Origin: Paenibacillus solani
Lineage (GTDB): Bacteria; Bacillota; Bacilli; Paenibacillales; Paenibacillaceae
Length of the DNA: 64,000 bases
Direction: 5' to 3'
NCBI RefSeq assembly: GCF_001277345.1
Contig: NZ_LIUT01000006.1
Location: 194,244-258,243 of the forward strand
In this document: positions 32,659-41,266 of the stretch, piece by piece
How positions within the stretch are numbered: the first letter of the stretch is position 1
Layout of the letters: each line of letters opens with the position of its first letter
Translations under genes and position numbers: made by a program
Notes under the pieces: model-generated
What the model was told of the DNA's origin: nothing
What the model saw: the letters and a program-made list of their open reading frames with translations, nothing else
Database searches by the model: none

Positions 32659-33537
32659 ATGATGAGCAACAGAAAGGATAAAGCCTGGTTTGCCCTGTTT
32701 ACGGTGCCGCTTCTGTTTATTTTTACGACGGTAGTGATCATCCCGTTCATCATCGGGGTTGTGTATTCTTTCGTAAAATGGGACGGCATTCCGGCAAATC
32801 CCAAAGTATTCGTAGGATTGGATAATTACGTGCAGCTGTTCCAGGACGATCGATTCTTGTCATCGGCTTGGCATACAGTCCAATTCACGCTGCTGGCGCT
32901 GGTTTGCGTCAATGTGCTGGGACTTGCCTTTGCGCTGCTTGTGACGACAAAGCTCCGCTCGAGAAACGCGGCTCGGACTATGTTCTTTATGCCCAACCTC
33001 ATCGGCGGTTTGATTCTCGGTTACATCTGGCAGTTTATTTTTACGGATGCTTTCGGCTTCCTGGGGGAGAAAACTGGATTTGGCAGCGTGTTCTTTAATT
33101 GGCTGCTGCATCCACAGTTTGCATTGTACGCGATCGTTGCGGTATTCACCTGGCAGCTGGCAGGTTACACCATGATCATCTACATCGCGGGTATCCAGGG
33201 TATTCCGGATGAACTAATGGAAGCGGCCAAGGTCGATGGTGCCAACCTGTGGCAGCGCCTGAAGGGCATCGTGTTCCCGCTGTTAATGCCTTCGTTCACG
33301 ATCTGCTTGTTCCTGACACTGTCCGGGGCGTTCAAAATCTATGACGTGAACCTGTCGTTGACCAAGGGCGGTCCGAGCAATGCGACAGAGATGTTTGCCA
33401 TGAATATTTTTAATGAAATTTTTGCTTACGGTAATTATGGTTTAGGTCAGGCCAAAGCGATCATCTTCTTCCTGATTGTTGCCGGACTTACGCTGACACA
33501 AGTGATCATTACGAAGAGAAAAGAGGTGCAGATGTAA
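32659..33537 (+). CDS. Sugar ABC transporter permease, MalF type
   Basis: A 292-residue permease with six membrane helices and the EAA loop EAAKVDGANLWQRLKGIVFPLL that docks the ATPase. It starts with the basic segment MMSNRKDKAWFALF typical of the first permease of CUT1 transporters. The start may be either of two adjacent ATG (32659, 32662) behind AAAGAAGG. Its stop overlaps the next start by one base (TAATG). Confidence 0.92.
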   Translation: MMSNRKDKAWFALFTVPLLFIFTTVVIIPFIIGVVYSFVKWDGIPANPKVFVGLDNYVQLFQDDRFLSSAWHTVQFTLLALVCVNVLGLAFALLVTTKLRSRNAARTMFFMPNLIGGLILGYIWQFIFTDAFGFLGEKTGFGSVFFNWLLHPQFALYAIVAVFTWQLAGYTMIIYIAGIQGIPDELMEAAKVDGANLWQRLKGIVFPLLMPSFTICLFLTLSGAFKIYDVNLSLTKGGPSNATEMFAMNIFNEIFAYGNYGLGQAKAIIFFLIVAGLTLTQVIITKRKEVQM

Positions 33538-34373
33538 TGAAGAAATCAGGAAAATGGCTGCTCGATATCCTGCTGTTCCTCGCTGCACTGGTCTTCTTGT
33601 CTCCAGTCTTCATCATGCTGATTAACTCGTTTAAGACTCGTGCCGAGCTGTATGAGAATGCGCTTGCGCTTCCAACATCCTTCAGTTTTGAGTACTATAA
33701 ATCGGCGATGGAGAAGATGAATTTCTTCACCGCACTGGGCAATTCGCTGTATGTCACCATCATCTCGGTGATTATCGTCATCATACTCGCCTCCATGACA
33801 GCATGGATGTTGGTACGGACGGATAATAAGCTGAGCAAGGTCATTTTCTTCACGTTTGTGGCCACCATGCTGATTCCGTTCCAGACGTTGATGATGCCGC
33901 TGATGCAGGTAATGGATTGGATACGTACCAATCTGCACATTCCGATGCTCAATACCCATGAGGGTCTGATCTATATGAACGTCGGCTTTACGTCCAGTAT
34001 GGCGGTCTTCCTGTACCACGGGTTCATCAAATCGGTGCCGATCGCACTGGAAGAGGCGGCTACGCTTGACGGCTGCTCCAAGCTGGGGGTATTCTGGCGC
34101 ATCGTGTTCCCGCTGCTGAAGAACATCAGTGTAACGATCGCGATCCTGAACGTCATTGCGCTGTGGAACGACTACCTGCTTCCATCGCTGACGCTGTCGG
34201 ACAAAGGGCTGCGGACCATTCCGCTCTCGACCTTCTATTTCTTCGGAGAGTTCACAATTGTGTGGAACCAGGCAATGGCTGGCCTGACGCTGACCATTAT
34301 TCCGGTTGTCATTTTCTATATTTTCGCGCAAAAATACATCATCAAAGGGATTGCAGCAGGTGCGGTGAAATGA
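33537..34373 (+). CDS. Sugar ABC transporter permease, MalG type
   Basis: A 278-residue permease with six membrane helices and the EAA loop EEAATLDGCSKLGVFWRIVFPLL. Sequence FLSPVFIMLINSFKT near the start and the end AQKYIIKGIAAGAVK are characteristic of MalG/LacG types. It is joined by overlap both to the upstream permease and to the downstream deacetylase gene (ATGA), which shows one translation-coupled operon. Confidence 0.92.
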   Translation: MKKSGKWLLDILLFLAALVFLSPVFIMLINSFKTRAELYENALALPTSFSFEYYKSAMEKMNFFTALGNSLYVTIISVIIVIILASMTAWMLVRTDNKLSKVIFFTFVATMLIPFQTLMMPLMQVMDWIRTNLHIPMLNTHEGLIYMNVGFTSSMAVFLYHGFIKSVPIALEEAATLDGCSKLGVFWRIVFPLLKNISVTIAILNVIALWNDYLLPSLTLSDKGLRTIPLSTFYFFGEFTIVWNQAMAGLTLTIIPVVIFYIFAQKYIIKGIAAGAVK

Positions 34374-35131
34374 AGCGGATCATTACGAGAGCAGACGATT
34401 ACGCTTCCAGCCGTTCCGCCAATATTGCGATTGCCCGTACGATAGAGGCGGGATTTATCAAAAATGTGTCCATTATGACGCCCGGCCCTTATCTTGCTGA
34501 GGCCGCGCAGCTGTTGGCACATCGCAAGGATATCTGCTTCGGCTTTCATATGACGCTGAACGCCGAGTGGGATAACGTACGCTGGGGACCTGTTGCCGTG
34601 AAGGAACAGGTTCCTTCGCTTGTCGATCAGGCCGGATATTTCTATCAGCATCCGAGTCTGTTTCAACATCATCCGCCCTCCCTGGAGGAGATCCTTACAG
34701 AGTGCGACGCCCAGCTCGATAAATTAACTGCTGCAGGCTTCAACATCTCTTATGCCGATTCCCATATGCTGCCGGAGCGCTTTATTCCGGGCCTGCAACA
34801 AGAGCTGGACCGCTGGATGGAAGCGAAGGGACTGATTAACCACCGCTATTATTACAACTTTTTCCCGGGCGGTGTGCCAAGTGAAATCGAGTCGTTTGAA
34901 AGGGTACTTGGCAGCCTGTCGGATGATCAGTACTTCTTCTTGTCCCATCCGGCACTGTATTCAGAGGAAATGGTGCAGTGCGGTAATGCTGAAGTGGATG
35001 GAGAGGAGCTGGCACGGGGGCGGGATCAGGAGGCATCCTTTCTTACACGGAAGGATTTGAACGAGATAAGTGAGCGACGGGGCTTCCGTGCCGTGCGATA
35101 TGATGAAGCGGTACCGATGTCTGATGTATAA
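34370..35131 (+). CDS. ChbG/YdjC-family carbohydrate deacetylase
   Basis: A 253-residue enzyme of the YdjC fold. Metal ligands are visible: aspartates in ITRADDYA (D9, D10), histidine in CFGFHMTLN (H60) and histidine in SYADSHML. Related ChbG removes one acetyl group from diacetylchitobiose or similar amino sugars before further breakdown. The ATG at 34370 overlaps the permease stop; no start further upstream has a ribosome binding site. Its place as last gene suggests that the transported sugar is an N-acetylated oligosaccharide, for example chito-oligomers. That is inference from family and operon. Confidence 0.85.
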   Translation: MKRIITRADDYASSRSANIAIARTIEAGFIKNVSIMTPGPYLAEAAQLLAHRKDICFGFHMTLNAEWDNVRWGPVAVKEQVPSLVDQAGYFYQHPSLFQHHPPSLEEILTECDAQLDKLTAAGFNISYADSHMLPERFIPGLQQELDRWMEAKGLINHRYYYNFFPGGVPSEIESFERVLGSLSDDQYFFLSHPALYSEEMVQCGNAEVDGEELARGRDQEASFLTRKDLNEISERRGFRAVRYDEAVPMSDV

Positions 35132-35138
35132 TGGTAGG

Positions 35139-35166
35139 CCTATGATGATTGATCTTATCATATAGG
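35139..35166. terminator. Weak hairpin between convergent genes
   Basis: CCTATGAT and ATCATATAGG pair with a bulge. Neither strand has a long T-run, so its strength is doubtful. Confidence 0.3.
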
Positions 35167-35180
35167 CGAAGCTGTCCTGC

Positions 35181-35825
35181 TTATTTTTTATACCCAATAA
35201 CTGTACCTACCATATTCTTGTTGTGAATCGGGCCAAATGTAAAACTATCGACACTTCTCCACCAATTATCGCCTATAACAAAATAATGTTCCTGGGGAAT
35301 TGCGATTTCTTTAACGTTCTGATGAAAATAATCATTAAACCGACGAGGATCTTCCCCATTCTCGTTTGCCCATATCATATATTCTTCCTCGTTCATTCCG
35401 TGATTCCTTGCGCTACCATAAAAAGCATCAAGACGTAGATCATTGATAAAAACGTGACCTTTCTTTACTTTTAACCTTTCTCCTGGCATTCCGACAATCC
35501 GTAAAATTTTAGCCTCCGGTATTTGCGGAGGTTTGCTTTTAAGTTCTTCTTTAGGTGTTTCGATGTACACCACATCGCCTCTGTTAAATTCACGTTGATT
35601 GGGATTAACAACAAATTTCCCCCATTCACCTGAATGATACTCAAATGTCCCCTGATCCATCTCATCGATTAAGTTTTCTACTAGAATGGTATCATCAGGT
35701 ACATCTTTCGTTTCACTAACGTAATAAGGAGTCACTGTATCACTAATCGTTTGAGGTGTCGATTCTTGAATATGACAACCGGTTACCAAGACTGAAAGAA
35801 TGACTACAAACCATACGATTCTCAT
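35181..35825 (-). CDS. S26 signal-peptidase-like lipoprotein, probably without protease activity
   Basis: A 214-residue protein with lipobox VTGC (C17). Its C-terminal half is clearly signal peptidase I-like: ILRIVGMPGERLKVKKG, then IPQEHYFVIGDNWWRSVDSFTFGPI. Yet the serine motif SMxPT is not found in the N-terminal half, and where active enzymes have KR before the VIGLPGD-like segment this has LR, so the general-base lysine also seems missing. It would thus be a lipid-anchored, inactive relative. Start ATG behind GGAGGAG. No neighbouring gene explains its role. Reading of the missing residues is by eye and needs an alignment. Confidence 0.75.
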   Translation of the reverse strand: MRIVWFVVILSVLVTGCHIQESTPQTISDTVTPYYVSETKDVPDDTILVENLIDEMDQGTFEYHSGEWGKFVVNPNQREFNRGDVVYIETPKEELKSKPPQIPEAKILRIVGMPGERLKVKKGHVFINDLRLDAFYGSARNHGMNEEEYMIWANENGEDPRRFNDYFHQNVKEIAIPQEHYFVIGDNWWRSVDSFTFGPIHNKNMVGTVIGYKK

Positions 35826-36057
35826 CTTTCTCCTCCAAGGTATATAAATTTAAATGCGATTTGAGGTATATAAAATTTTTAACGAAGTATTAATTAGACA
35901 TCATGACGATCATCTTCTTCATGGCTGCTTTACTACTACATATAACGGAAGCTATTCTTTAAGAGTTACGAAAATAATAAATTAAGGACTTCGCAAGGTT
36001 TAGCCAGTTCTATCTTCAGAAGGCAGTCTGTGAGTTTCATCCCAAGCAGCAGTACAT

Positions 36058-36090
36058 AAAAAACCTCCCCATTTACATGGAGAGGTTTTT
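36058..36090 (-). terminator. Terminator of rocA
   Basis: AAAAAACCTCCCCAT and ATGGAGAGGTTTTTT pair almost perfectly around TTAC, with T-runs on both strands; it may work in both directions. The remaining bases between 35826 and 36057 show nothing recognisable. Confidence 0.85.
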
Positions 36091-36103
36091 TGGTATGCCG
36101 TAT

Positions 36104-37651
36104 TCAAAATCGCTCTGATACCACCTTCGCCTGTGTAAACAGCAGTAGGTAGTCGCGGCCGCCGGCCTTGGAATCCGTTCCAGACATATTGAAGCCGCCA
36201 AATGGGTGAACGCCCACCAGTGCACCGGTGCACTTCCGGTTCAAGTACAGATTGCCGACATGGAATTCCCGCCGGGCCTGCTCTAGGTGAGCGCGATTAT
36301 TCGAGATGACTGCGCCCGTCAGTCCATAGTCGGTGTTGTTGGCGAATTGGATTGCTTCGGCGAAAGAGGCTGCCTTCGTGAAGGCGACCACCGGGCCGAA
36401 GATTTCTTCTTGAGAAATACGTGCAGCACTGTCCACATCAGCAAAAATTGTCGGCTGAATAAAATACCCCTCCGGGTCTCCAGGAAGGCCCCCGAGTACC
36501 AACCTTCCTTCACTTTTACCAATATCGATATATTTCAAAATTTTACGGTAGGCTGTTTCATCGATGACAGGCCCTACCTGTACCTCAGCATGAGCAGCGT
36601 TCCCGATCACCAGCTTCTTGGAGCGATCGACCACCTTCTGCAGCACGGTATCATAGACATCCTCATGCACAATGGCTCTGGAGCAGGCAGAGCACTTCTG
36701 TCCGGAGAAGCCGAAAGCAGACGCAGTGATAGCATCCGCAGCGAGATCCAGATCGGCTTCGTTGTCCACGATGATCGTATCTTTTCCGCCCATTTCGGCT
36801 ATGACACGTTTGATCCATTTTTGCCCCGGCTGCGTCTTTCCCGCGCGCTCCTGAATCCGCAATCCCACGTCGCGGGAACCCGTAAAACTGATGAATCTTG
36901 TCAGCGGGTGATCCACAAGATAGTCACCTACCTCCTGACCGGGACCAGGCAGGAAGTTAACGACACCCGGTGGCAGGCTGACTTCTTCCAGAAGCTCCAC
37001 GAATTTGGCAGCGATAACTGGGGTGGTGCTTGCGGGCTTCAGCACAACCGTATTGCCGGAGACGATAGCCGCCACTGTCATGCCGGCCATAATCGCGAGC
37101 GGGAAGTTCCACGGTGGAATGATGATGCCAACGCCAAGCGGGATGTAATAGAGATGATTCTCTTCCTCTTCGTGGACTGTCAGCGTCTGGGGTGCACTCA
37201 AGCGCTGCATTTCACGTGCATAAAATTCCATGAAATCGATCGCTTCGGCTGTATCCGCATCCGCTTCGGCACGCGTTTTGCCGGCTTCGAGGGTCATCAG
37301 CGCGGAGAATTCGAGCTTCCGTCGTCTCAAGATTGCTGCAGCCTTGTACAGGTATCGCGCCCGCTCATTCGGATCGATGTGCTTCCATATCTCATAGGTG
37401 CGTGCTGCTGTTTGGATGGCTTGCTCCGCAAGTGAGACATCCGCTTGAGAAACAATCCCAATGACTTGTTGTTTCCGAGATGGATTGAACGATTTAACCG
37501 TGTGCTCTGTCTGGATGCAGTTACCGCCAATAACGAGCGGATAGGTCCTGCCAAGCTCGGCTTCGACCGCCGTAAGGGCAGACTCGTATCGTTTGTTGTT
37601 CTGCTCATTTCTGAAATCCAGAAATGGTTCATTCCGAAAAGGTATGCGCAT
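36104..37651 (-). CDS. rocA: L-glutamate gamma-semialdehyde dehydrogenase (delta-1-pyrroline-5-carboxylate dehydrogenase)
   Basis: A 515-residue aldehyde dehydrogenase. PPWNFPLAIMAGMT, the adenine-site FTGSRDVG, the general base region EMGGKDTIIVD, catalytic cysteine in GFSGQKCSACSRAIV and PFGGFNMSGTDSKAGG near the end are RocA/PutA-type. It oxidises glutamate semialdehyde from proline or arginine breakdown to glutamate with NAD+. The ATG at 37651 is seven bases behind GGAGGG. It is transcribed divergently from the proline dehydrogenase gene, which supplies its substrate. Confidence 0.94.
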   Translation of the reverse strand: MRIPFRNEPFLDFRNEQNNKRYESALTAVEAELGRTYPLVIGGNCIQTEHTVKSFNPSRKQQVIGIVSQADVSLAEQAIQTAARTYEIWKHIDPNERARYLYKAAAILRRRKLEFSALMTLEAGKTRAEADADTAEAIDFMEFYAREMQRLSAPQTLTVHEEEENHLYYIPLGVGIIIPPWNFPLAIMAGMTVAAIVSGNTVVLKPASTTPVIAAKFVELLEEVSLPPGVVNFLPGPGQEVGDYLVDHPLTRFISFTGSRDVGLRIQERAGKTQPGQKWIKRVIAEMGGKDTIIVDNEADLDLAADAITASAFGFSGQKCSACSRAIVHEDVYDTVLQKVVDRSKKLVIGNAAHAEVQVGPVIDETAYRKILKYIDIGKSEGRLVLGGLPGDPEGYFIQPTIFADVDSAARISQEEIFGPVVAFTKAASFAEAIQFANNTDYGLTGAVISNNRAHLEQARREFHVGNLYLNRKCTGALVGVHPFGGFNMSGTDSKAGGRDYLLLFTQAKVVSERF

Positions 37652-37961
37652 GGGGAGGCCCTCCTTCACGAGATATGTTGCACTTCATCGCTGGTCCTAC
37701 TTGTTCAATGAGTTTGGATGTGAGTGAGCTCCTGGTGTAAAAACACTATGTTAGATATGTATGTGTCCCTGCATGGCGTCATGATTTTTGCATATGAGTT
37801 AAGATAGGTGCATTTTTAATAAAATTCAGAATGTCTGAAATATTCGTTTTAAGTTTTCCTTCTAAAGCATATGGAAACGAATACACTCGGGTTCGATCAG
37901 CATATTGACAAAGGATAGTCGCTTCATGCATTTTGCACATCTTACCTCTAAGGGGGGCCCT
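37652..37961. other. Control region between rocA and the proline dehydrogenase gene
   Basis: 310 bases between divergent catabolic genes. It contains the palindrome at 37825-37839 and TTGACA at 37905-37910, which has only a poor -10 partner (TGCATT, 16 bases on) in front of the proline dehydrogenase gene. No -24/-12 sigma-54 promoter with correct spacing was found. Confidence 0.5.
37825..37839. promoter_or_regulatory. Palindromic operator candidate
   Basis: TTCAGA-ATG-TCTGAA is a perfect inverted repeat in the middle of the divergent control region. It shares the TTC/GAA pattern of CodY sites, but the full 15-base consensus has about five mismatches. Confidence 0.35.
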
Positions 37962-38882
37962 ATGGACGGAAATGAGCTTTACCGCAAAGTGATCTTGACG
38001 ATATCTGGTAATAAAATCGTGAAGTGGTTATCGATCAAGTATGGCCGAAAGCTGGCGGGCCGCTTTATAGCCGGAGATACGCTCGATGAAGCACTGGATG
38101 AAATTGAGAGGCTAAACGAGAAGGGAATTCTCGTCACGCTGGATCATCTGGGCGAAGGGATCCGTACGCTGGACGAAGCAGCCGGTTACCGTGAAGAATA
38201 CTTAAAGCTTGTGGAGGGGATCTCGAAGCGGGGTGTAGAATCTCACATATCGCTGAAGCCAACACAAATGGGGATGGCCTTGGACCGTGAACAGGCGTAT
38301 GAGAACATCAAGCAGGTGGTAAGAAGGGCGAAAGAGCATCGTAATTTCGTCCGTCTGGACATGGAGGATTCACCGTATACCCAGGCGACGATCGATATGG
38401 CGCTGCGGCTCCATAAAGAAGGGCTGACCAATGTAGGCACCGTGCTGCAGGCCTACTTGTTCCGAACGGAGGAGGACGCCAAGCATTTGATAAAAGCAGG
38501 TGTTCACCTGCGGCTCGTGAAGGGGGCGTACAAGGAGCCGGCAACCATTGCTTTTCAGCTGAAGCGGGAGGTCGTGAATAACTATAAGAAGCTGGTCAAA
38601 TTACATTTCGATCAGGGAGCCTACGTCGCGATTGCCTCTCACGATGACCACATCATCGACTGGGTAAAGGTATTTGCCGAGCAGAGCCGCATAGATAAAC
38701 AAGATTATGAATTTCAGATGCTGTACGGGCTGCGGATGAACGATCAGGCCGCGCTTGCGCAGGATGGCTACCGGATTCGGTGCTATATGCCATACGGAAC
38801 GATGTGGTACCCGTATTTTACCCGGCGGCTGGCAGAGAAGCCTGCCAACCTGATGATGGTGCTCAAGAATATGTTCAAGTGA
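37962..38882 (+). CDS. Proline dehydrogenase
   Basis: A 306-residue FAD enzyme of the single-domain type found in Gram-positive bacteria, which oxidises proline to pyrroline-5-carboxylate and passes electrons to the quinone pool. The barrel shows VTLDHLGEG, SLKPTQMG, VRLDMEDSPYTQATI, LVKGAYKEP, EFQMLYGLR and the substrate-clamping end MPYGTMWYPYFTRRLAEKPAN. The ATG at 37962 follows AGGGGGG; the longer frame to 37905 begins within the promoter. It works with the divergent rocA. Confidence 0.93.
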   Translation: MDGNELYRKVILTISGNKIVKWLSIKYGRKLAGRFIAGDTLDEALDEIERLNEKGILVTLDHLGEGIRTLDEAAGYREEYLKLVEGISKRGVESHISLKPTQMGMALDREQAYENIKQVVRRAKEHRNFVRLDMEDSPYTQATIDMALRLHKEGLTNVGTVLQAYLFRTEEDAKHLIKAGVHLRLVKGAYKEPATIAFQLKREVVNNYKKLVKLHFDQGAYVAIASHDDHIIDWVKVFAEQSRIDKQDYEFQMLYGLRMNDQAALAQDGYRIRCYMPYGTMWYPYFTRRLAEKPANLMMVLKNMFK

Positions 38883-38904
38883 GATACTAACGAAAAAATG
38901 CCAA

Positions 38905-38942
38905 AACACCCGTCTACCTGCAATCGCAGGTAAACGGGTGTT
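38905..38942 (+). terminator. Terminator hairpin behind the proline dehydrogenase gene
   Basis: AACACCCGTCTACCTGC pairs with GCAGGTAAACGGGTGTT with one mismatch around AATC. The T tail is short. Confidence 0.7.
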
Positions 38943-38998
38943 CTTCTATGTTGCTGCCCAAATGGCCGAAAATTTTGGCTCGGCAAGGCATTAAGGTA

Positions 38999-39634
38999 TT
39001 ATTCACCTGATAAGGTGTGATCGCCGCTCAAATATTTCTCAGTCAGGATGGAGAGCAGGCGAATGCCAACTTCGTTCTCTCCGCCTTCAGGAATGATCAG
39101 GTCGGCGTATTTCTTAGACGGTTCAATGAATGCCTCATGCATCGGCTTGACGGTTGTCAAATACTGATTATGGATCGACTGAATGGTCCGGCCGCGGTCC
39201 TCAATATCACGTACGACCCGGCGGAGCAGGCGCACATCGGGATCGGTATCCACAAATACTTTAATGTGGAGCAGCTTGCGCAGATTCTCATCAGACAGCA
39301 CATGCAGACCTTCAATGATGACAATCTTATTCGGCTTGAGCTCGATGGTCTGATCCGTGAAACGGGCGTGAGCAGTAAAATCATAGACCGGAGCGAAGGC
39401 GGGTTGTCCGCTTTTTAAAACACCGAGATGCTCGATGAGCAGCCCATTGTCAAAAGCGAATGGATGATCATAGTTGATCGCTTCACGTTCCGCAAAACTG
39501 AGCTCTTGATGGTCTTTATAGTAGTTATCTTGTGAAATGAATGTCACTTTATCTGAACCAAGACGGTTGATGACAGAACGGGCAACCGTCGTTTTACCTG
39601 ATCCGGTGCCGCCGGCGATACCAATTATGAGCAT
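38999..39634 (-). CDS. udk: Uridine kinase
   Basis: A 211-residue P-loop kinase that phosphorylates uridine and cytidine with ATP or GTP in nucleoside salvage. Walker A is GGTGSGKTT; NYDHPFAFDNGLLIEHL, PVYDFTAH and VIIEGLHVL are typical. Length equals that of the family. The only in-frame ATG that gives this length is at 39634, with AGGGAGG 14 bases upstream, a longer spacing than usual. A frame extends to 39766 but would add a segment not found in uridine kinases. It stands alone, divergent from the CBM9-like gene. Confidence 0.94.
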   Translation of the reverse strand: MLIIGIAGGTGSGKTTVARSVINRLGSDKVTFISQDNYYKDHQELSFAEREAINYDHPFAFDNGLLIEHLGVLKSGQPAFAPVYDFTAHARFTDQTIELKPNKIVIIEGLHVLSDENLRKLLHIKVFVDTDPDVRLLRRVVRDIEDRGRTIQSIHNQYLTTVKPMHEAFIEPSKKYADLIIPEGGENEVGIRLLSILTEKYLSGDHTLSGE

Positions 39635-39834
39635 AGCGAATCCATAACCCTCCCTAGAGTTTACAATTTTTTTATTGTAGCACAGCATGTCCTTTATTTC
39701 ACTATGGGATAGAGAGCAAAATGATGGGATTTCCTGATTTTCTTTATTCTTACCACGGAATAGCAAACCGAATCTGTATGACTTATCATAGAGGATATCA
39801 TGACAACAATTGAGAATGTCTCGGAGGGATCATC

Positions 39835-40470
39835 ATGCGTTATACCGCTATTTACCAGTGCAAGCCCGCCATATATCTTCAGCAGGGAGAGAATCGGGGG
39901 AGTATCGATTGGAGCCGCTATGAAGCTGTGGCCCTGAGCGACACCGTTACGGGGCTTGCCCCAAAGGAAGCGACGGAGGTTCGTGCCTGCTGGAGCTCCG
40001 AATGCTTCTACGTGCAGTTTGTTTGCCAGGATTCCCATATCGTCTCGGAGTATCGGCATCGGGATGATCCGCTGTATGAGCAGGATGTCGTGGAGCTGTT
40101 TATAGATGAAGCAGGAGAGGGTTTGGAATATATCGAGCTTGAGGTAAGCCCGAACAATGTTATATTTGATGCGCGGATCCAAAGCGATGGGCAAAAGTCG
40201 ATCACGGACAGTGATGCCCGGTGGGATCTTACCGGTCTTCTGACCATGGTAGAGAACGGTGGTAAGGGAAATCTGGTTTACGAGATTCACATTCCGGCGC
40301 AGAACTTTCAGCATCCGCCGCAGGCGGGGCAAAGCTGGAACATGAATTTTTACCGCATTGACGAGGACACCCAAGGCAACCGGGAATATCAGGCATGGAG
40401 CCCCACCGGAGAGGTCAATTACCATATACCCTCGCGGTTCGGAAAGCTGGAGTTTGTGGATGCCACATAG
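39835..40470 (+). CDS. CBM9-like carbohydrate-binding protein
   Basis: A 211-residue protein of the carbohydrate-binding family 9-like fold: DWSRYEAV, ATEVRACWSSECFYVQFVCQD, YEQDVVELFID and YYxIEL-like YIELEVSPNNVIFDAR, then SWNMNFYRID and YQAWSPTG. No catalytic module and no signal peptide are present, so it acts alone in the cytoplasm or is a regulator of sugar metabolism. CBM9-like stand-alone proteins are common in Paenibacillus but their role is not known. The ATG follows GGAGGG at seven bases. Confidence 0.8.
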   Translation: MRYTAIYQCKPAIYLQQGENRGSIDWSRYEAVALSDTVTGLAPKEATEVRACWSSECFYVQFVCQDSHIVSEYRHRDDPLYEQDVVELFIDEAGEGLEYIELEVSPNNVIFDARIQSDGQKSITDSDARWDLTGLLTMVENGGKGNLVYEIHIPAQNFQHPPQAGQSWNMNFYRIDEDTQGNREYQAWSPTGEVNYHIPSRFGKLEFVDAT

Positions 40471-40495
40471 CATGTACGCCCGGATATTGAAGAGG

Positions 40496-40574
40496 TGGAC
40501 TACTAAGTAACGCTGAAGCATATAAGCACTCCTAATGCCCAATAACCTTGTCCTAAAGGTAGTCCATTAGGAGT
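40496..40574 (+). other. Competing hairpins behind the CBM9-like gene
   Basis: TGGACTAC (40496-40503) is complementary to GTAGTCCA (40559-40566); ACTCCTAATG (40528-40537) is complementary to CATTAGGAGT (40565-40574). The two perfect stems share bases 40565-40566 and interleave, so they would form alternative structures or a pseudoknot. A small CCTT/AAGG stem lies inside. There is no T-run. Confidence 0.45.
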
Positions 40575-40606
40575 CGGATGAAGAATCAGCCAGAGGAGGT
40601 GACAGC

Positions 40607-41239
40607 ATGAAAGGCAAACGAATTCTATGGGGCGTGACCGTACTGATTGCAGCCTCGTTGTTGATGCCGGAATACTTTATTGCGCGCACGTATGGGCTTT
40701 TCCAGAATGAGATGGTCCTAACCAAATACCAGCTGGCCGTCGATGTGGATGGTGAACAAGTGGATGCTTGGCCGCTGCTGGCCGGCTTCGCCGCCACCGA
40801 TAAGCAGGGGGGAACTTCGACCGTTATACTACAGGCTGGACGGGTCCGATCTTAATATGCTGTTCCAATTGGCGTATGGGCAGTTCGAGGTAGAGGCTTC
40901 GGAGGATAATCCTTTCTTGGCAGGGAGGGTCCAGTATGAAAACCTGGAGAATGATTATATCCGAACGCAAAAGAATACCGTGAGGAATATATCTTCTATG
41001 ACCATCGTAAGGAGCCTGTATTTACATATGATCCGCACGCCAAGGCGGATGGGGATATGGTGAAAGAGATTATCACCGCAGGCATGACACGCTCCAATGG
41101 ACAAGGAGGATCGGGAGTCGTGGAGGACAAGTACTTAAATGTCACCCGGTTGTTTGAGGAGAAGCTGGGCATTAGCATGCGGGTTCAGGTGGATAAGGAA
41201 CGCAGGCTGGCCACGATCCAGGTGGAGCAGCTTAAGTAG
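40607..41239 (+). pseudogene. Frameshifted gene for a membrane-anchored protein of unknown function
   Basis: The frame from the ATG at 40607 (MKGKRILWGVTVLIAASLLM, one membrane helix) leaves frame at the GGGGGG run near 40806-40811. It continues in the next frame (ELRPLYYRLDGSDLNMLF to YENLENDYIRTQK) and returns to the first frame at the AAAA run near 40969-40972 (EYREEYIFYDH through LFEEKLGISMRVQVD). One extra G and one missing A, both in homopolymers, restore a continuous protein of about 210 residues that ends at 41239. Either the gene is decayed or these are two sequencing errors. AGAGGAGGTGACAGC precedes the ATG. No known family recognised. Confidence 0.75.
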
Positions 41240-41266
41240 AATTTTGTGAAAACGAGGTGTCGTACC

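Noticed and set aside
33546..34331. Minus-strand frame over the MalG-type permease gene
   Set aside because: Composition (H, R, Q rich) is what the complement of a membrane protein gives; no ribosome binding site.
36287..37435. Long open frame (382 codons) opposite rocA
   Set aside because: It is the complement of a clear aldehyde dehydrogenase gene, has no ribosome binding site and a low-complexity, non-family sequence.
37770..37800. Sigma-54 promoter before the proline dehydrogenase gene
   Set aside because: TGGC and TTGCA occur, but GG and GC are 13 bases apart where 10 are required.
37821..37850. CodY box
   Set aside because: Best 15-base alignment has about five mismatches; only the inner palindrome is convincing.
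39694..40542. Minus-strand frame over the CBM9-like gene
   Set aside because: Shadow of the plus-strand CBM9-like gene; no start site and no recognisable domain.
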